From a virus: a DNA stretch of 64,000 nt. The stretch lies in the IMG/VR virus record IMGVR_UViG_3300001460_000004, positions 162,483-226,482 of that record. One strand, 5' to 3'. Positions 34,918 through 44,133 of this stretch are shown piece by piece. The position numbers were made by a program, and so were the translations under genes. The notes beneath the pieces were generated by a model. It saw only the letters and a program-made list of their open reading frames with translations. It did not search any database and was not told where the DNA came from. Every line of letters starts with the position of its first letter. Positions within the stretch are counted from its first letter, which is position 1.

Positions 34918-37467
34918 ATGATATTAATATTCTTAACTTTAATTACTGCATTAGCTTTAAGTGCAGTTGCAGCATTCTATAGTATAGTAGGTTTAACAAC
35001 TATATTTGCAGCCAGTATACTGCCTGTTATTATTATGGCAAGTATACTCGAAGTTGGGAAACTTGTAACAACAGTTTGGCTACACGAAAACTGGCATCGT
35101 GTAAGATTTTTCATGCGTGTGTATTTGTGTATAGCAGTTGTCATATTAATGATCATTACTTCAATGGGTATATTTGGGTTTCTAAGTAAAGCACACATTG
35201 AACAAGCAAGTAATGCAGCTCAAGGACAAGCACAAATTGAAAGAGTTGTCAGTGAAATTGAGCTTCAAGAAAACGTAATTGTACGAGCTAACAACCAAAT
35301 TGAAAAACTTGAAGGACAAAGCACTAATACTAATATCAGCATACAAGAACAAATTGCAGACGAACAAGCAAGAATTGACACCCAATACTCACGCATACAA
35401 CCAGCAATTGATGAACAAAACAATATTATTGCAGACACTAGAGTTGATGATCTAGCACGTACTAACCCATACGAACAACAATTGGTTAGTTTATCAGATG
35501 AATTAAAAACTTTTAATGAACAAATACAAACATACGAAAGCAGTCTCAAAGAAGTTGGCAAAGACACCGCTAGCATTGATGCCAGCGTAAAGCCATATGA
35601 AGATACATTAAATAGTACTGCTGATGATGCAATACGTCCATATGTGGATCAAATTGCTAGTATTAATAGAGATATTGAAAGTTTACAAAATTTAACAGCT
35701 AGTGGTAACAGAGAAGATATTAAACGAGCACAACAGTTAGTTGGTATAAGTGCAGATGGTATTTTTGGTACCGGCAGTGCTAGAGCAACTGATGAATGGA
35801 AAGACAAACAAGCACAGCGTATTGCTGAACTAAGTGCAACTATAACTGATTTACGCCAACAACACCAATCTAAAATTGCTCAAGCAAGTAGTACTATTAC
35901 CCAACTACGCAAAGAATTTGAAGATGGGGTAAGAAACGAGCGATCTCGTATAACTGGTTTAATTAATGATATACAAAACGTACAAATACCTGCACTTAAA
36001 ACTAGAGAGCTAGAAGTACTAGCAACCATTGACAATGTTAGAAGTACAGAATCACCTATTATTATCCAAGCACGTGAAGAGATTGTTCGTATTAGATATG
36101 CAGCCAATCAAAACATAGAAGCCAGTCAAAAAATAATTGAACAACTACGAGATAAAATACAGATTGGTAGTACTGCAGAACAAGATGAATTAATTGATGC
36201 ACAACGTTTGCGTATTACTACAGCAAACACACTAGTTGAACAACTAACTGACGAAAAATTTGCACTTGAGACCGAAGCAAGGGCATTTGAGGCTGAAGTA
36301 GGACCAGTTAAGTACATAGCAGCTTTGATATACGAAGACGGCGGCACTACTGAATCTTTAGAAGATGCAGTGCGTTGGGTTATTATTATGTTGGTATTTG
36401 TATTTGATCCATTGGCAATTATGTTACTATTAGCTGCAACTGAAACAATATCTTGGCGTAGAAAAGAAAAACAACAGCAATTAGTAGATACACCACTTGA
36501 GACTAAACTAGAATCTAAAGAAGAAATAGTGTTTGAAGATGTTGACCAAGACACATTAGCCAAAGAAGCTGCCAATGAGGCCCAGCTTATTGAAGATGAT
36601 ATAGCCGAAGAAAAAAAACGTGAACAAGCTAGAGCCCAGGCTATAATTGATAACCCTGGTTATCCCCCAAAAGAAAAGGATAATGACGATGTACCACAGG
36701 TTCACGTTAGCCGCAATGATGATCCAGTACCTTTTACTGAAACAACTGGAAGAGAACCCGACGGAGAAGGAGAAATAGATGGAACAGTGGTGGAACCTAC
36801 AGACAGCAATATACAAGATGGTGATGTGGAACTTGATGAACGAGATCGAGAAGCCGATGATGCGGAAGGTCTATCAGGACGGAGCGATGTGGAACCTGCA
36901 GAAGAACAAGTACCTGACAGTGACCAAACCGAAGAAAGAACTAGTACCGAGCAGGACACCGGAGGAAGTGCTACAGCATCTGAACAGGTAGAAGGAGATA
37001 TTACAGAAGAAAAAGATTGGGAAACATTAGCTAATGAAGCCGAAGCTATTGAAGGAAGTAACAATGTTCTTAAACAAGCAAAGCAGTTATGGAAACAGGA
37101 TAACCCAGCCGAAACGTTAAAATTTGAACGTATAAAATTTATGCAAGGATTAATTACAGACTTACCCTGGATGGAGTATATTGACGATCCACGTATTAAT
37201 CGAGAAGTAAAATATGGTTCTGAATATCCAGCTGATGCATTACGAGGTGACTTGTTTATTAATACAAAACAAATACCAAGTAGTTTACACAAATTTAATG
37301 GTGAAAAGTGGATAAGTGTAAATAAACTTACTACAGACCAGTATGCATATAACAGTCAATACATTCAGTATTTGATTGGCCAAATAAGCGCCGGTGTGTA
37401 CGACCCCGAACTGCTAACTGATAGCGAACGATCAATGATTGAGACACAATTGCAAAAAGATATGTAA
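34918..37467 (+). CDS. Large membrane and coiled-coil virion-associated protein
   Basis: 849 residues. The first 90 hold three membrane helices. A long coiled coil follows (residues about 95-430), broken by QQLVGISADGIFGTGSAR, which resembles a peptidoglycan-binding repeat. Another membrane segment near 450-475 (WVIIMLVFVFDPLAIMLLL) precedes an acidic tail and a folded end. The layout suits a protein spanning the cell envelope, for example an ejected or tail-associated factor or an infection-time membrane scaffold. A TAAATA box lies five bases before its ATG. Confidence 0.78.
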   Translation: MILIFLTLITALALSAVAAFYSIVGLTTIFAASILPVIIMASILEVGKLVTTVWLHENWHRVRFFMRVYLCIAVVILMIITSMGIFGFLSKAHIEQASNAAQGQAQIERVVSEIELQENVIVRANNQIEKLEGQSTNTNISIQEQIADEQARIDTQYSRIQPAIDEQNNIIADTRVDDLARTNPYEQQLVSLSDELKTFNEQIQTYESSLKEVGKDTASIDASVKPYEDTLNSTADDAIRPYVDQIASINRDIESLQNLTASGNREDIKRAQQLVGISADGIFGTGSARATDEWKDKQAQRIAELSATITDLRQQHQSKIAQASSTITQLRKEFEDGVRNERSRITGLINDIQNVQIPALKTRELEVLATIDNVRSTESPIIIQAREEIVRIRYAANQNIEASQKIIEQLRDKIQIGSTAEQDELIDAQRLRITTANTLVEQLTDEKFALETEARAFEAEVGPVKYIAALIYEDGGTTESLEDAVRWVIIMLVFVFDPLAIMLLLAATETISWRRKEKQQQLVDTPLETKLESKEEIVFEDVDQDTLAKEAANEAQLIEDDIAEEKKREQARAQAIIDNPGYPPKEKDNDDVPQVHVSRNDDPVPFTETTGREPDGEGEIDGTVVEPTDSNIQDGDVELDERDREADDAEGLSGRSDVEPAEEQVPDSDQTEERTSTEQDTGGSATASEQVEGDITEEKDWETLANEAEAIEGSNNVLKQAKQLWKQDNPAETLKFERIKFMQGLITDLPWMEYIDDPRINREVKYGSEYPADALRGDLFINTKQIPSSLHKFNGEKWISVNKLTTDQYAYNSQYIQYLIGQISAGVYDPELLTDSERSMIETQLQKDM

Positions 37468-37474
37468 AAACTTC

Positions 37475-37503
37475 TTGCTTTTTGTGTTGCACTAGTATAT
37501 AAT
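37475..37503 (+). promoter_or_regulatory. Sigma-70-type early promoter
   Basis: TTGCTT (37475-37480), a 17-base spacer and TATAAT (37498-37503). It drives the GMP reductase and aldolase pair. Confidence 0.85.
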
Positions 37504-37533
37504 AAAACAATAAAAGCAAAGATAGGTTATAAC

Positions 37534-38712
37534 ATGCGTATAGATCAAGAAATCAAACTTGATTATAAGGACGTTTTAATTCGTCCAAAGCGTAGTACAC
37601 TACAATCACGCAAAGAAGTAGATGTATCACGTAAATTTGAATATAGACACTATAAACCATACGTAGATACATCTGTTCTTCCCAATGGCTATCCTGCAGG
37701 ACCTTATCCCGAAGACTCGCACTATCATGCAATTCCATTAATGGCAAGTAATATGGATGGTGTTGGCACATTTCAAATGGCTGACAGTCTAGCTAATTTA
37801 GATTTTTTTACATGTCTTGTAAAAACATATCCTGTTGATAAACTAATTGGATATTTTAATACAGATTGTGGTATTCGCCGTACAGAAAATGTTGCTATGA
37901 GTATTGGTACAAGCGATGCTGACTTTTTAAAGTTAGTTGAAGTTCAAGCACAAGTTGGTAGCAACTTAAAATATGTATGTATGGATATTGCAAATGGGTA
38001 TAGTGAACACTTTGCGGCAAAAGTACGTAAAGTACGTGACCAGTTTCCAAACTTGGTTATTATTGCTGGGAACGTAGTAACAAGAGAAATGACGGAGGAA
38101 CTTATTCTTGCAGGAGCTGATATTGTTAAAGTGGGTATTGGTCCCGGCTCTGTTTGCACTACTAGGATTCAAACTGGTGTTGGATACCCGCAGTTATCTG
38201 CGGTTATCGAATGTGCAGACGCCGCCCATGGACTTGGCGGTCACATTATTGCTGACGGTGGGTGTACTTGCCCTGGAGATGTCGCTAAAGCCTTTGCAGC
38301 TGGAGCAGATTTTGTTATGCTCGGTGGTATGCTTGCTGGGCATGATGAAGGCGGTGGCGAAGTAATCACTAAAACTTATGAAACCAACGAAGTTATTGTA
38401 GATGCTGACGGTTTCTACGATTCGGTCTATTCTGAAAAACAGTTTGTACAGTTCTACGGAATGAGTAGTGAAAGTGCAAATGACAAACATTTTGGCGGAC
38501 TAAAAGATTATCGTTCATCAGAAGGTAGGACTGTAATGGTACCCTACAGAGGCCAAGTAAAACACACAGTACAAGAAATACTTGGTGGTGTACGTAGTGC
38601 TATGACATACACCGGAGCAAAAAAACTAAAACAATTAGCTAAATGTACAACATTTGTTCGTTGCAGTCAAACACACAACGGGGTGTACGAAAGCTCAACT
38701 ATAGGGAAATAA
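37534..38712 (+). CDS. guaC: GMP reductase (IMP dehydrogenase/GMP reductase family)
   Basis: The catalytic loop [11 protein letters not shown] holds the active-site Cys near residue 208. [21 protein letters not shown] and FYGMSSESA with [15 protein letters not shown] match GMP reductase rather than IMP dehydrogenase (no CBS domains). At 392 residues it is slightly longer than the E. coli enzyme, mainly through an insertion near the first third. It converts GMP to IMP and would recycle guanine nucleotides during phage growth. The early promoter suggests expression early in infection. Confidence 0.9.
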   Translation: MRIDQEIKLDYKDVLIRPKRSTLQSRKEVDVSRKFEYRHYKPYVDTSVLPNGYPAGPYPEDSHYHAIPLMASNMDGVGTFQMADSLANLDFFTCLVKTYPVDKLIGYFNTDCGIRRTENVAMSIGTSDADFLKLVEVQAQVGSNLKYVCMDIANGYSEHFAAKVRKVRDQFPNLVIIAGNVVTREMTEELILAGADIVKVGIGPGSVCTTRIQTGVGYPQLSAVIECADAAHGLGGHIIADGGCTCPGDVAKAFAAGADFVMLGGMLAGHDEGGGEVITKTYETNEVIVDADGFYDSVYSEKQFVQFYGMSSESANDKHFGGLKDYRSSEGRTVMVPYRGQVKHTVQEILGGVRSAMTYTGAKKLKQLAKCTTFVRCSQTHNGVYESSTIGK

Positions 38713-38713
38713 A

Positions 38714-39511
38714 ATGAGTAACAGATTTATTGCAGCAATGGATCACAGCGGTGGTTCAACAGGTGGCGTACTAGAACGATACGGACAAGCGTACACAGAA
38801 GACGACAAGATGGATAAAGTACATAACATGCGTTTACGTATGGTAAATTCCCCAATGTTTACTAAAGAAAATATTTGGGGTGCTATTTTATATAAAGACA
38901 CTCTCGAGCGAGGTATGTGTAAAGTCTTAAACAGTAAGGGGATTGAAACATTTTTAAAAATTGACAGCGGCTGCGAAGATGACGGTACACTGAAAGATTT
39001 TGACATCGAGCACATGATTGATTTGGCCGTAAATAATTTTTGTTTTGGTACAAAAATGCGATCTGTAGTTAAGACAGAAAATATTATCCAACCCTTAGTT
39101 AGGCAGCAGTTTAAGTTTGCTAAAAAGATTTCTAACAGAGGACTAATCCCTATTGTAGAACCTGAAGTTCCCATTGATCATCTTGATAAAAATAATATTG
39201 AAATAACTTTAGAAGCTTACCTTAAAAATAAGTTAGACAAATTTCATGGAAAAATGATTTTAAAACTTACCTTGCCAGAGCAGGATAATTTATACTATGA
39301 CTTATCGCAACATAAGAACGTGCATAAGTTAGTTGGACTAAGCGGTGGATATAATACATCAGAAGCGTGTGAAAGATTAAAAAAGAATAAAAATATGTCT
39401 GCTAGCTTTAGTAGAGCATTAAGTGAAGGATTGCTTGTAACACAAAGTAATGATGAATTCAATAAAAAAATTAATCAAAATATTGAGCAAATTGTAAAAT
39501 CATCAGACTAA
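38714..39511 (+). CDS. Class I fructose-bisphosphate aldolase
   Basis: The sequence resembles bacterial class I aldolases. The start has AAMDHSGGSTGGVLE, the Schiff-base lysine is probably in MILKLTLPEQD, and PIVEPEVPID supplies acidic residues. At 265 residues it is somewhat shorter than the usual 295. It splits fructose-1,6-bisphosphate or acts on related sugar phosphates. It starts one base after the GMP reductase stop, so the two are probably one early operon feeding nucleotide and sugar metabolism. Confidence 0.85.
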   Translation: MSNRFIAAMDHSGGSTGGVLERYGQAYTEDDKMDKVHNMRLRMVNSPMFTKENIWGAILYKDTLERGMCKVLNSKGIETFLKIDSGCEDDGTLKDFDIEHMIDLAVNNFCFGTKMRSVVKTENIIQPLVRQQFKFAKKISNRGLIPIVEPEVPIDHLDKNNIEITLEAYLKNKLDKFHGKMILKLTLPEQDNLYYDLSQHKNVHKLVGLSGGYNTSEACERLKKNKNMSASFSRALSEGLLVTQSNDEFNKKINQNIEQIVKSSD

Positions 39512-39516
39512 TTTGC

Positions 39517-39522
39517 TAAATA
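39517..39522 (+). promoter_or_regulatory. Possible late promoter (TAAATA) before hsp20
   Basis: GCTAAATATAC lies just upstream of the sigma-70-type box for the same gene. The hsp20 gene may be transcribed both early and late. Confidence 0.45.
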
Positions 39523-39525
39523 TAC

Positions 39526-39554
39526 TTGACAATATAGTAACAAGATGTTATTAT
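39526..39554 (+). promoter_or_regulatory. Sigma-70-type promoter for hsp20
   Basis: TTGACA (39526-39531), a 17-base spacer and TATTAT (39549-39554); a perfect TATAAT follows three bases later. Confidence 0.7.
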
Positions 39555-39613
39555 AATGTAGTAGTGCCGAAAGGGCTACAAATTTAATCTTGCTTTTTTA
39601 AAGGAGAAACAAA

Positions 39614-40066
39614 ATGACAAGACTTACAACCCTAAATCTACCTCAATTTACTCAAGCCACAATTGGTTTTGATAGACTATTTAATGAAATGGAACGCAAG
39701 TTCGCTAATAGTCCAAATGGCAACGGGTATCCCCCTTATAACATTGCACAAATTAACGACGACGAATATATGATTTCTGTTGCAGTTGCAGGATTTGGTA
39801 TGGATAATTTAGAAATTACCAAAGATGGCAATGTTTTATCTATTGAAGGAACTAGTCCCAAAGGTGACGAAGATGTTAATTACTTGCACAAAGGTATTGG
39901 TGCTCGTAACTTTCGCAGAGAGTTTACAATTGCTGACTATGTGGAAGTAACACATGCTGGACTTGAATTAGGTATGCTTAATGTACATCTAAAACGTGAG
40001 GTTCCAGAGGAAATGCAACCTAAAAAGATTAAAATTAGTTCTACACAAACATTAGAAGCTAATTAA
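39614..40066 (+). CDS. Small heat shock protein (Hsp20/IbpA-like)
   Basis: 150 residues with an alpha-crystallin domain: NIAQINDDEYMISVAVAGF and LEITKDGNVLSIEG are the strands, and FRREFTIADYVEV and GMLNVHLKREVPE complete it. Hsp20 homologues are common in T4-like cyanophages and may protect proteins during assembly. An AAAGGAG site precedes the ATG. The gene has its own promoter region with a leader of about 50 bases. Confidence 0.93.
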   Translation: MTRLTTLNLPQFTQATIGFDRLFNEMERKFANSPNGNGYPPYNIAQINDDEYMISVAVAGFGMDNLEITKDGNVLSIEGTSPKGDEDVNYLHKGIGARNFRREFTIADYVEVTHAGLELGMLNVHLKREVPEEMQPKKIKISSTQTLEAN

Positions 40067-40072
40067 TTGAAA

Positions 40073-40078
40073 TAAATA
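40073..40078 (+). promoter_or_regulatory. T4-type late promoter (TAAATA) with a GAAA-loop hairpin in the leader
   Basis: AATAAATACAT is followed by a perfect AGGGGA-GAAA-TCCCCT hairpin (40084-40099) and a GAAGGA site before the clpS ATG at 40122. Confidence 0.55.
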
Positions 40079-40121
40079 CATGGTAGGGGAGAAATCCCCT
40101 ATCATTAATTGAAGGATAACT

Positions 40122-40433
40122 ATGTCAAACGAATCACAAACATATATAAAAGTCGATGAGAGTTTACATCAACCTCCGATGTATCGTATTATATTTGTAA
40201 ACGATGATCGAACTCCATTTGAATATGTTACTTCGTCAATAATGGGGCATTTCAAATATACGGCTATAACAGCAAGTAATATTGCACAAGAAATCCATAA
40301 CAAAGGCGAAGAAACAGTTGCTATTTTACCGTTTGAAATTGCAGAACAAAAGGGTGTTGAAATAACAACTGAAGCCCGAGGACATGGATTTCCATTGCGT
40401 GTTAGACTAGCACCCGACGAGCCAATACTTTAA
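40122..40433 (+). CDS. clpS: ClpS adaptor protein
   Basis: The fold-defining segments are MYRIIFVNDDRTPFEYV, AQEIHNKGEE and ARGHGFPLRVRL. The asparagine and aspartate of NDD and the His-containing segments match the pocket that binds N-degron residues. In bacteria ClpS delivers N-degron proteins to ClpAP. A phage copy could redirect host protein breakdown. Length is 103 residues, normal for the family. Its last four bases overlap the converging gene. Confidence 0.9.
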   Translation: MSNESQTYIKVDESLHQPPMYRIIFVNDDRTPFEYVTSSIMGHFKYTAITASNIAQEIHNKGEETVAILPFEIAEQKGVEITTEARGHGFPLRVRLAPDEPIL

Positions 40434-41212
40434 TCAATCTCAACTCTCAGAGGATTATAAGGATCTTGTAACCATTTACTTCCAGTACGACCACGTGGGT
40501 TAGAAAAAAAGTTAGTATATGCTACTTGGTCAACAACTTTGTTATGATAATGACCAAAGCACCAAGTTTTAATTTTTTGTTCAGTATCAACTTGAAACAC
40601 CAAAGGCATATGATTGTTAACACTTGTATTAATGCGATAATGTTGATTCATATCCGGATCATCTTTAATAAATCTTCCCATTGGTAAAAAATGTGTAACA
40701 CAAACTATATGTTTAACATCAGGCATTTTTTGAAGTTTACTTATACTTCTTTCCATATACTGTGCATCGCTCCAGGCTCTAGCTTGTATTTCAGTAGTAA
40801 CATCACGTGATATATCATAATTTTTTTCCATACCCAGCATACATTCCTCAGTTGAAAATCGTTGATCATAATCCATACTGTACCAACCGTTAGTACCAAC
40901 AAAAGCAACACCTTCAAGAGTAGTTACGTTGTTGTGCATATTAACAACATTAGGTATTTTTCTAATTAGGTTGTCTAATTCGTGATAACTACTGATGAGA
41001 TCATTGTAAGTATAACGATGTTCTTCATTACCATCAATGTAGAGTACCAAATGATATTGCTCACTGATGTGTTTTAGTGTATTATATAGTTTAGTGCGAT
41101 CAAGAGAAACATCGCCTGCTATAACACAAAGACGAGAGGTAGCTTTGTTAGACCAATTAAAATCCCAATCGTCTACGTGTAAGTCACTTATTAAATCGAA
41201 TGAATCAAGCAT
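40430..41212 (-). CDS. Calcineurin-like metallophosphoesterase
   Basis: The metal-binding motifs are visible in order: DLISDLHVDD (D-x-H), VIAGDVSLD (GD), YIDGNEEHR (GN-x-x-H variant), VCVTHFLP (H) and CFGHYHNK (GHxH). The substrate is unknown. It is on the minus strand and has a TAAATA box five bases before the ATG. It overlaps the end of clpS by four bases. Confidence 0.88.
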   Translation of the reverse strand: MLDSFDLISDLHVDDWDFNWSNKATSRLCVIAGDVSLDRTKLYNTLKHISEQYHLVLYIDGNEEHRYTYNDLISSYHELDNLIRKIPNVVNMHNNVTTLEGVAFVGTNGWYSMDYDQRFSTEECMLGMEKNYDISRDVTTEIQARAWSDAQYMERSISKLQKMPDVKHIVCVTHFLPMGRFIKDDPDMNQHYRINTSVNNHMPLVFQVDTEQKIKTWCFGHYHNKVVDQVAYTNFFSNPRGRTGSKWLQDPYNPLRVEID

Positions 41213-41217
41213 AATAC

Positions 41218-41223
41218 TATTTA
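41218..41223 (-). promoter_or_regulatory. Late promoter-like TAAATA, leaderless arrangement
   Basis: On the minus strand, CCTTAAATA ends five bases before the ATG at 41210-41212. No ribosome-binding site lies between. Confidence 0.6.
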
Positions 41224-41238
41224 AGGAAAGTTAATCAC

Positions 41239-41592
41239 ATGCAAATAATTATGGGAACAGAAAACGCTCAAGCCGCTGATACAAAGTATACCACGCTTCC
41301 AGTAGACACGTTTAAATTCCATAACTTGGAAGAACCAGTAACAGCATATGCACTTGTTGAAAGCAATCCATATGAGGAAATGAGTCAAGTTGAGGAATAT
41401 AAAGCTCTGCATTATAAACTTATGGAAAATTTCTACAAACAAAATTGGGATTTTTGTCAACAAGCAATTGAAAATTTAACAGGGCGTTGGGGCAACGAGC
41501 TAGATACTTTTTACATAGATTTACTAGAACGTGTAGTTGATCACAAAGAAACTGCACCAGGTGAAGATTGGACTGGCTGGTTAGATCGTTGA
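41239..41592 (+). CDS. Conserved phage protein
   Basis: 117 residues beginning MQIIMGTENAQAADTKY and later PVDTFKFHN, with no membrane segment. I recall this start pattern from hypothetical proteins of marine T4-like phages. An AAGGAAAG site precedes the ATG. Its 3' end overlaps the converging glycosyltransferase-like gene by 52 bases. Confidence 0.75.
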   Translation: MQIIMGTENAQAADTKYTTLPVDTFKFHNLEEPVTAYALVESNPYEEMSQVEEYKALHYKLMENFYKQNWDFCQQAIENLTGRWGNELDTFYIDLLERVVDHKETAPGEDWTGWLDR

Positions 41593-42887
41593 AGTCCACG
41601 CACTTCTCGTAATTGATTAGCTAATTGTTGTCTTGTGCGATATTCATTTGTTTGGACCAACTCTAATCGACACATAGGATCTTTGCTTGCAGTTTTCCAA
41701 AAGTTATACCAATTTTTTCCAGTTGCATTGATTTCACATTTATCTAATGCTGTTTGATAGTTTAACTTGAATTCATCAATTATTATGTTAAAAAAATTAT
41801 CGCTAAAGAAATGTTTTTGATTGTATTCAGCAATTTCTGCTAATGGCCCAGCAATGTTATCATAGTTGTTTTGAGCTTGTTTTAAACTATACACTACACG
41901 TTGCAATCTTTTAACAGGATCAGTTTCGGTGTCATAGCTTTCATCTAAGTAAGGAGCAAATGTTTTAAATCCATAACTACGTAAAAATTGTAAACTATTA
42001 GGAGTAGCTGCCAACACAAAAGGTTTACCACATGCAATTGGTCTAAGTGTTTTTTCAGTTAAGTGTATACGTTGATCATCAAACAGTGTTTCACCAACAA
42101 CGTCTAACCAAGTATCAGTATAGTCACTAGCACAATATGTAGCACTACTATTACTTGAAGCAGTATTATTTGATAATACTTCTAAATTGTTACGAGGAAT
42201 AAACGCTGGGTTTTTAAAGATATGGTTTTTATAATGTATATTGTCGTCAATTGGATTAAAACAAATATTACTGTGTTCGCATAGACCGGTTTGGATTAAT
42301 AAATCTGTTAATTTAAGTCTATATTCTCTACTACCACTCCATGCACGATTATAAATATTAAAGTAAAGTTTAGAAGAGTTATCTTTTTTTAATTGGGGGT
42401 CAATCTCTGCATATCTATACCAATCTCTAGCAATCACAGCATGTGACCACCAATATACTGTATTAAATCCATGCTGTTCATAAAAATCAACCTCTAGGCT
42501 ATTCTTTTCACTATGACACAACAACTGAGTATCATATAATACTATGCTATCAAACAATGCACAAAGATTTAAATCATTACGATGCTTTCGTATTATACTA
42601 TTGTTATTATAAAAATACTCCCAACCAGGAAATGTATCTGCATACCATGAACTTAAATTTTTATCCATGTATTCACTATCGTACAATTTGTGATTTAAAG
42701 GTTCTTGATCATGCATCAACATTGCAATGGTGTGTACAAATGTTTCGTGTGTGTTTTGTGTTCTTGGCCGTAACAGTTTTACATCAGCAAGATTTCTACT
42801 ACCAGCTGGAAAAAACTGATAAATTAAAGTATGGTCTGTTACAAGATTATCTAAAAAATTGTACAACTTATCAAAAGGAATGTTCAT
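41541..42887 (-). CDS. GT10-like glycosyltransferase, copy 1
   Basis: The C-terminal half carries LTEKTLRPIACGKPFVLAA and YGFKTFAPYLDESYD, the TEK-x-x-x-P and GFKTF-x(n)-ESYD pattern shared with three other genes in this window (49274, 53662, 54594). This resembles the sugar-nucleotide-binding half of GT10 (fucosyltransferase-type) enzymes. The start is uncertain: I used ATG at 42885-42887, with an upstream alternative at 42923. The start codon overlaps that of the divergent dehydrogenase gene. The 5' half, about 200 residues, is unique. Confidence 0.7.
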   Translation of the reverse strand: MNIPFDKLYNFLDNLVTDHTLIYQFFPAGSRNLADVKLLRPRTQNTHETFVHTIAMLMHDQEPLNHKLYDSEYMDKNLSSWYADTFPGWEYFYNNNSIIRKHRNDLNLCALFDSIVLYDTQLLCHSEKNSLEVDFYEQHGFNTVYWWSHAVIARDWYRYAEIDPQLKKDNSSKLYFNIYNRAWSGSREYRLKLTDLLIQTGLCEHSNICFNPIDDNIHYKNHIFKNPAFIPRNNLEVLSNNTASSNSSATYCASDYTDTWLDVVGETLFDDQRIHLTEKTLRPIACGKPFVLAATPNSLQFLRSYGFKTFAPYLDESYDTETDPVKRLQRVVYSLKQAQNNYDNIAGPLAEIAEYNQKHFFSDNFFNIIIDEFKLNYQTALDKCEINATGKNWYNFWKTASKDPMCRLELVQTNEYRTRQQLANQLREVRGLQRSNQPVQSSPGAVSL

Positions 42888-44133
42888 GAATAATACTACT
42901 ATTGGCTTTATCGGTTTAGGCAAATTAGGCCTAGATTGTGCTGAAGTCTTTGCTACTTACTACAACACAGTGGGCTATGATATTTACCCGCGATCCAGTG
43001 ACAGTGTAAAAGTTTTAGAAAGCATTGATGCTGTTGTTCAATTTGCTGACTGGATTTTTATTGCAGTACCAACACCACATGATGAAGGATATGACGGAAG
43101 CGTACCAAGTTCACACAAAAAACCTAGAGATTTTGGGCATGATGCAGTTGAAAATTGTTTAAAAGAAATCAATCGTGCGGCTATAACGCCAAAAAATATT
43201 GTGTTGATTAGCACAGTTCTTCCAGGTACTACAGCTCGCAAATTTAAACCTTTGCTTAGTGATCAACATAACTTTTTATATAATCCATATTTAATTGCTA
43301 TGGGCAGTGTTAAGTGGGATATGGTAAATCCAGAAATGGTTATGATGGGTAGTGAAACTGGTGATGAAACTGAACTGAACAAACTAATTGATATCTATAC
43401 ACCAATTATGGAAAATCATCCACGTTATATTACAGGAACATGGGAAGAATGCGAAGCTATTAAAATCTTTTATAATACTTTTATCAGTGCCAAAGTTGGG
43501 TTAGCAAATATGATTCAAGACTTTGCACTAAAAATTGGAAATATTAATGTTGACGTTGTAACAGATGCACTAGCAAAAAGTGATATGCGTATTATGGGTC
43601 CAAAGTATATGACAGCAGGGATGGGAGATGCAGGAGCATGTCATCCACGTGATAACATTGCATTGCGTTGGCTAGCTGATGAACATGAGATTGGGTATGA
43701 TATGTTTGATACAATTATGCATGCCCGAGAGAAACAAGCTGAAAATCTTGCTAAGTTTTTAATTGACCAAAAATCTACAGATGCAACACCTATTGTAATA
43801 CATGGTAAAGCATACAAACCAGATGTTGAATACTGTATTGGAAGTTATAGTACATTAATTGGACATTACATTAAACAAGCTGGGCATACTGTTTTCTACG
43901 TAGATCCATTAGCAGACAATCATGATGATTTGGTTACAGATGTTGACGAGCCTGCAGTTGTACTAATGGCGCACAATCGTTTTGTTACGTATGGATACAC
44001 AGGTGAAGTGGAAGAAGATCCATTTTACTATAAAATAAAAGCAGGTTCAGTTATTGTAGATCCATGGAGAACATATCCTAAAGACAGTAATATATACACA
44101 GTAGTACACTATGGCAACACGAGAAAACACTAA
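42886..44133 (+). CDS. UDP-glucose/GDP-mannose dehydrogenase family protein
   Basis: The N-terminal NAD-binding motif GFIGLGKLG (residues 7-15) is followed by AVPTPHDEGY, STVLPGTT and NPYLIAMGS. The catalytic Cys lies in DAGACHPRDN. Enzymes of this family make UDP-glucuronate or similar sugar acids for capsule or exopolysaccharide. The start at 42886 overlaps the ATG of the minus-strand glycosyltransferase (CATG). An AAAAGGA ribosome-binding site at 42874-42879 supports 42886. Confidence 0.9.
   Translation: MNNTTIGFIGLGKLGLDCAEVFATYYNTVGYDIYPRSSDSVKVLESIDAVVQFADWIFIAVPTPHDEGYDGSVPSSHKKPRDFGHDAVENCLKEINRAAITPKNIVLISTVLPGTTARKFKPLLSDQHNFLYNPYLIAMGSVKWDMVNPEMVMMGSETGDETELNKLIDIYTPIMENHPRYITGTWEECEAIKIFYNTFISAKVGLANMIQDFALKIGNINVDVVTDALAKSDMRIMGPKYMTAGMGDAGACHPRDNIALRWLADEHEIGYDMFDTIMHAREKQAENLAKFLIDQKSTDATPIVIHGKAYKPDVEYCIGSYSTLIGHYIKQAGHTVFYVDPLADNHDDLVTDVDEPAVVLMAHNRFVTYGYTGEVEEDPFYYKIKAGSVIVDPWRTYPKDSNIYTVVHYGNTRKH

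Noticed and set aside
36702-37292. Long minus-strand open frame (196 residues) in the coiled-coil protein gene
   Set aside because: It is a Ser-rich antisense shadow of an acidic, repetitive coding region; no ribosome-binding site or family signal.
39555-39613. RNA thermometer in the hsp20 leader
   Set aside because: The leader has a possible weak hairpin and U-rich sequence, but no clear masking of the AAAGGAG site.
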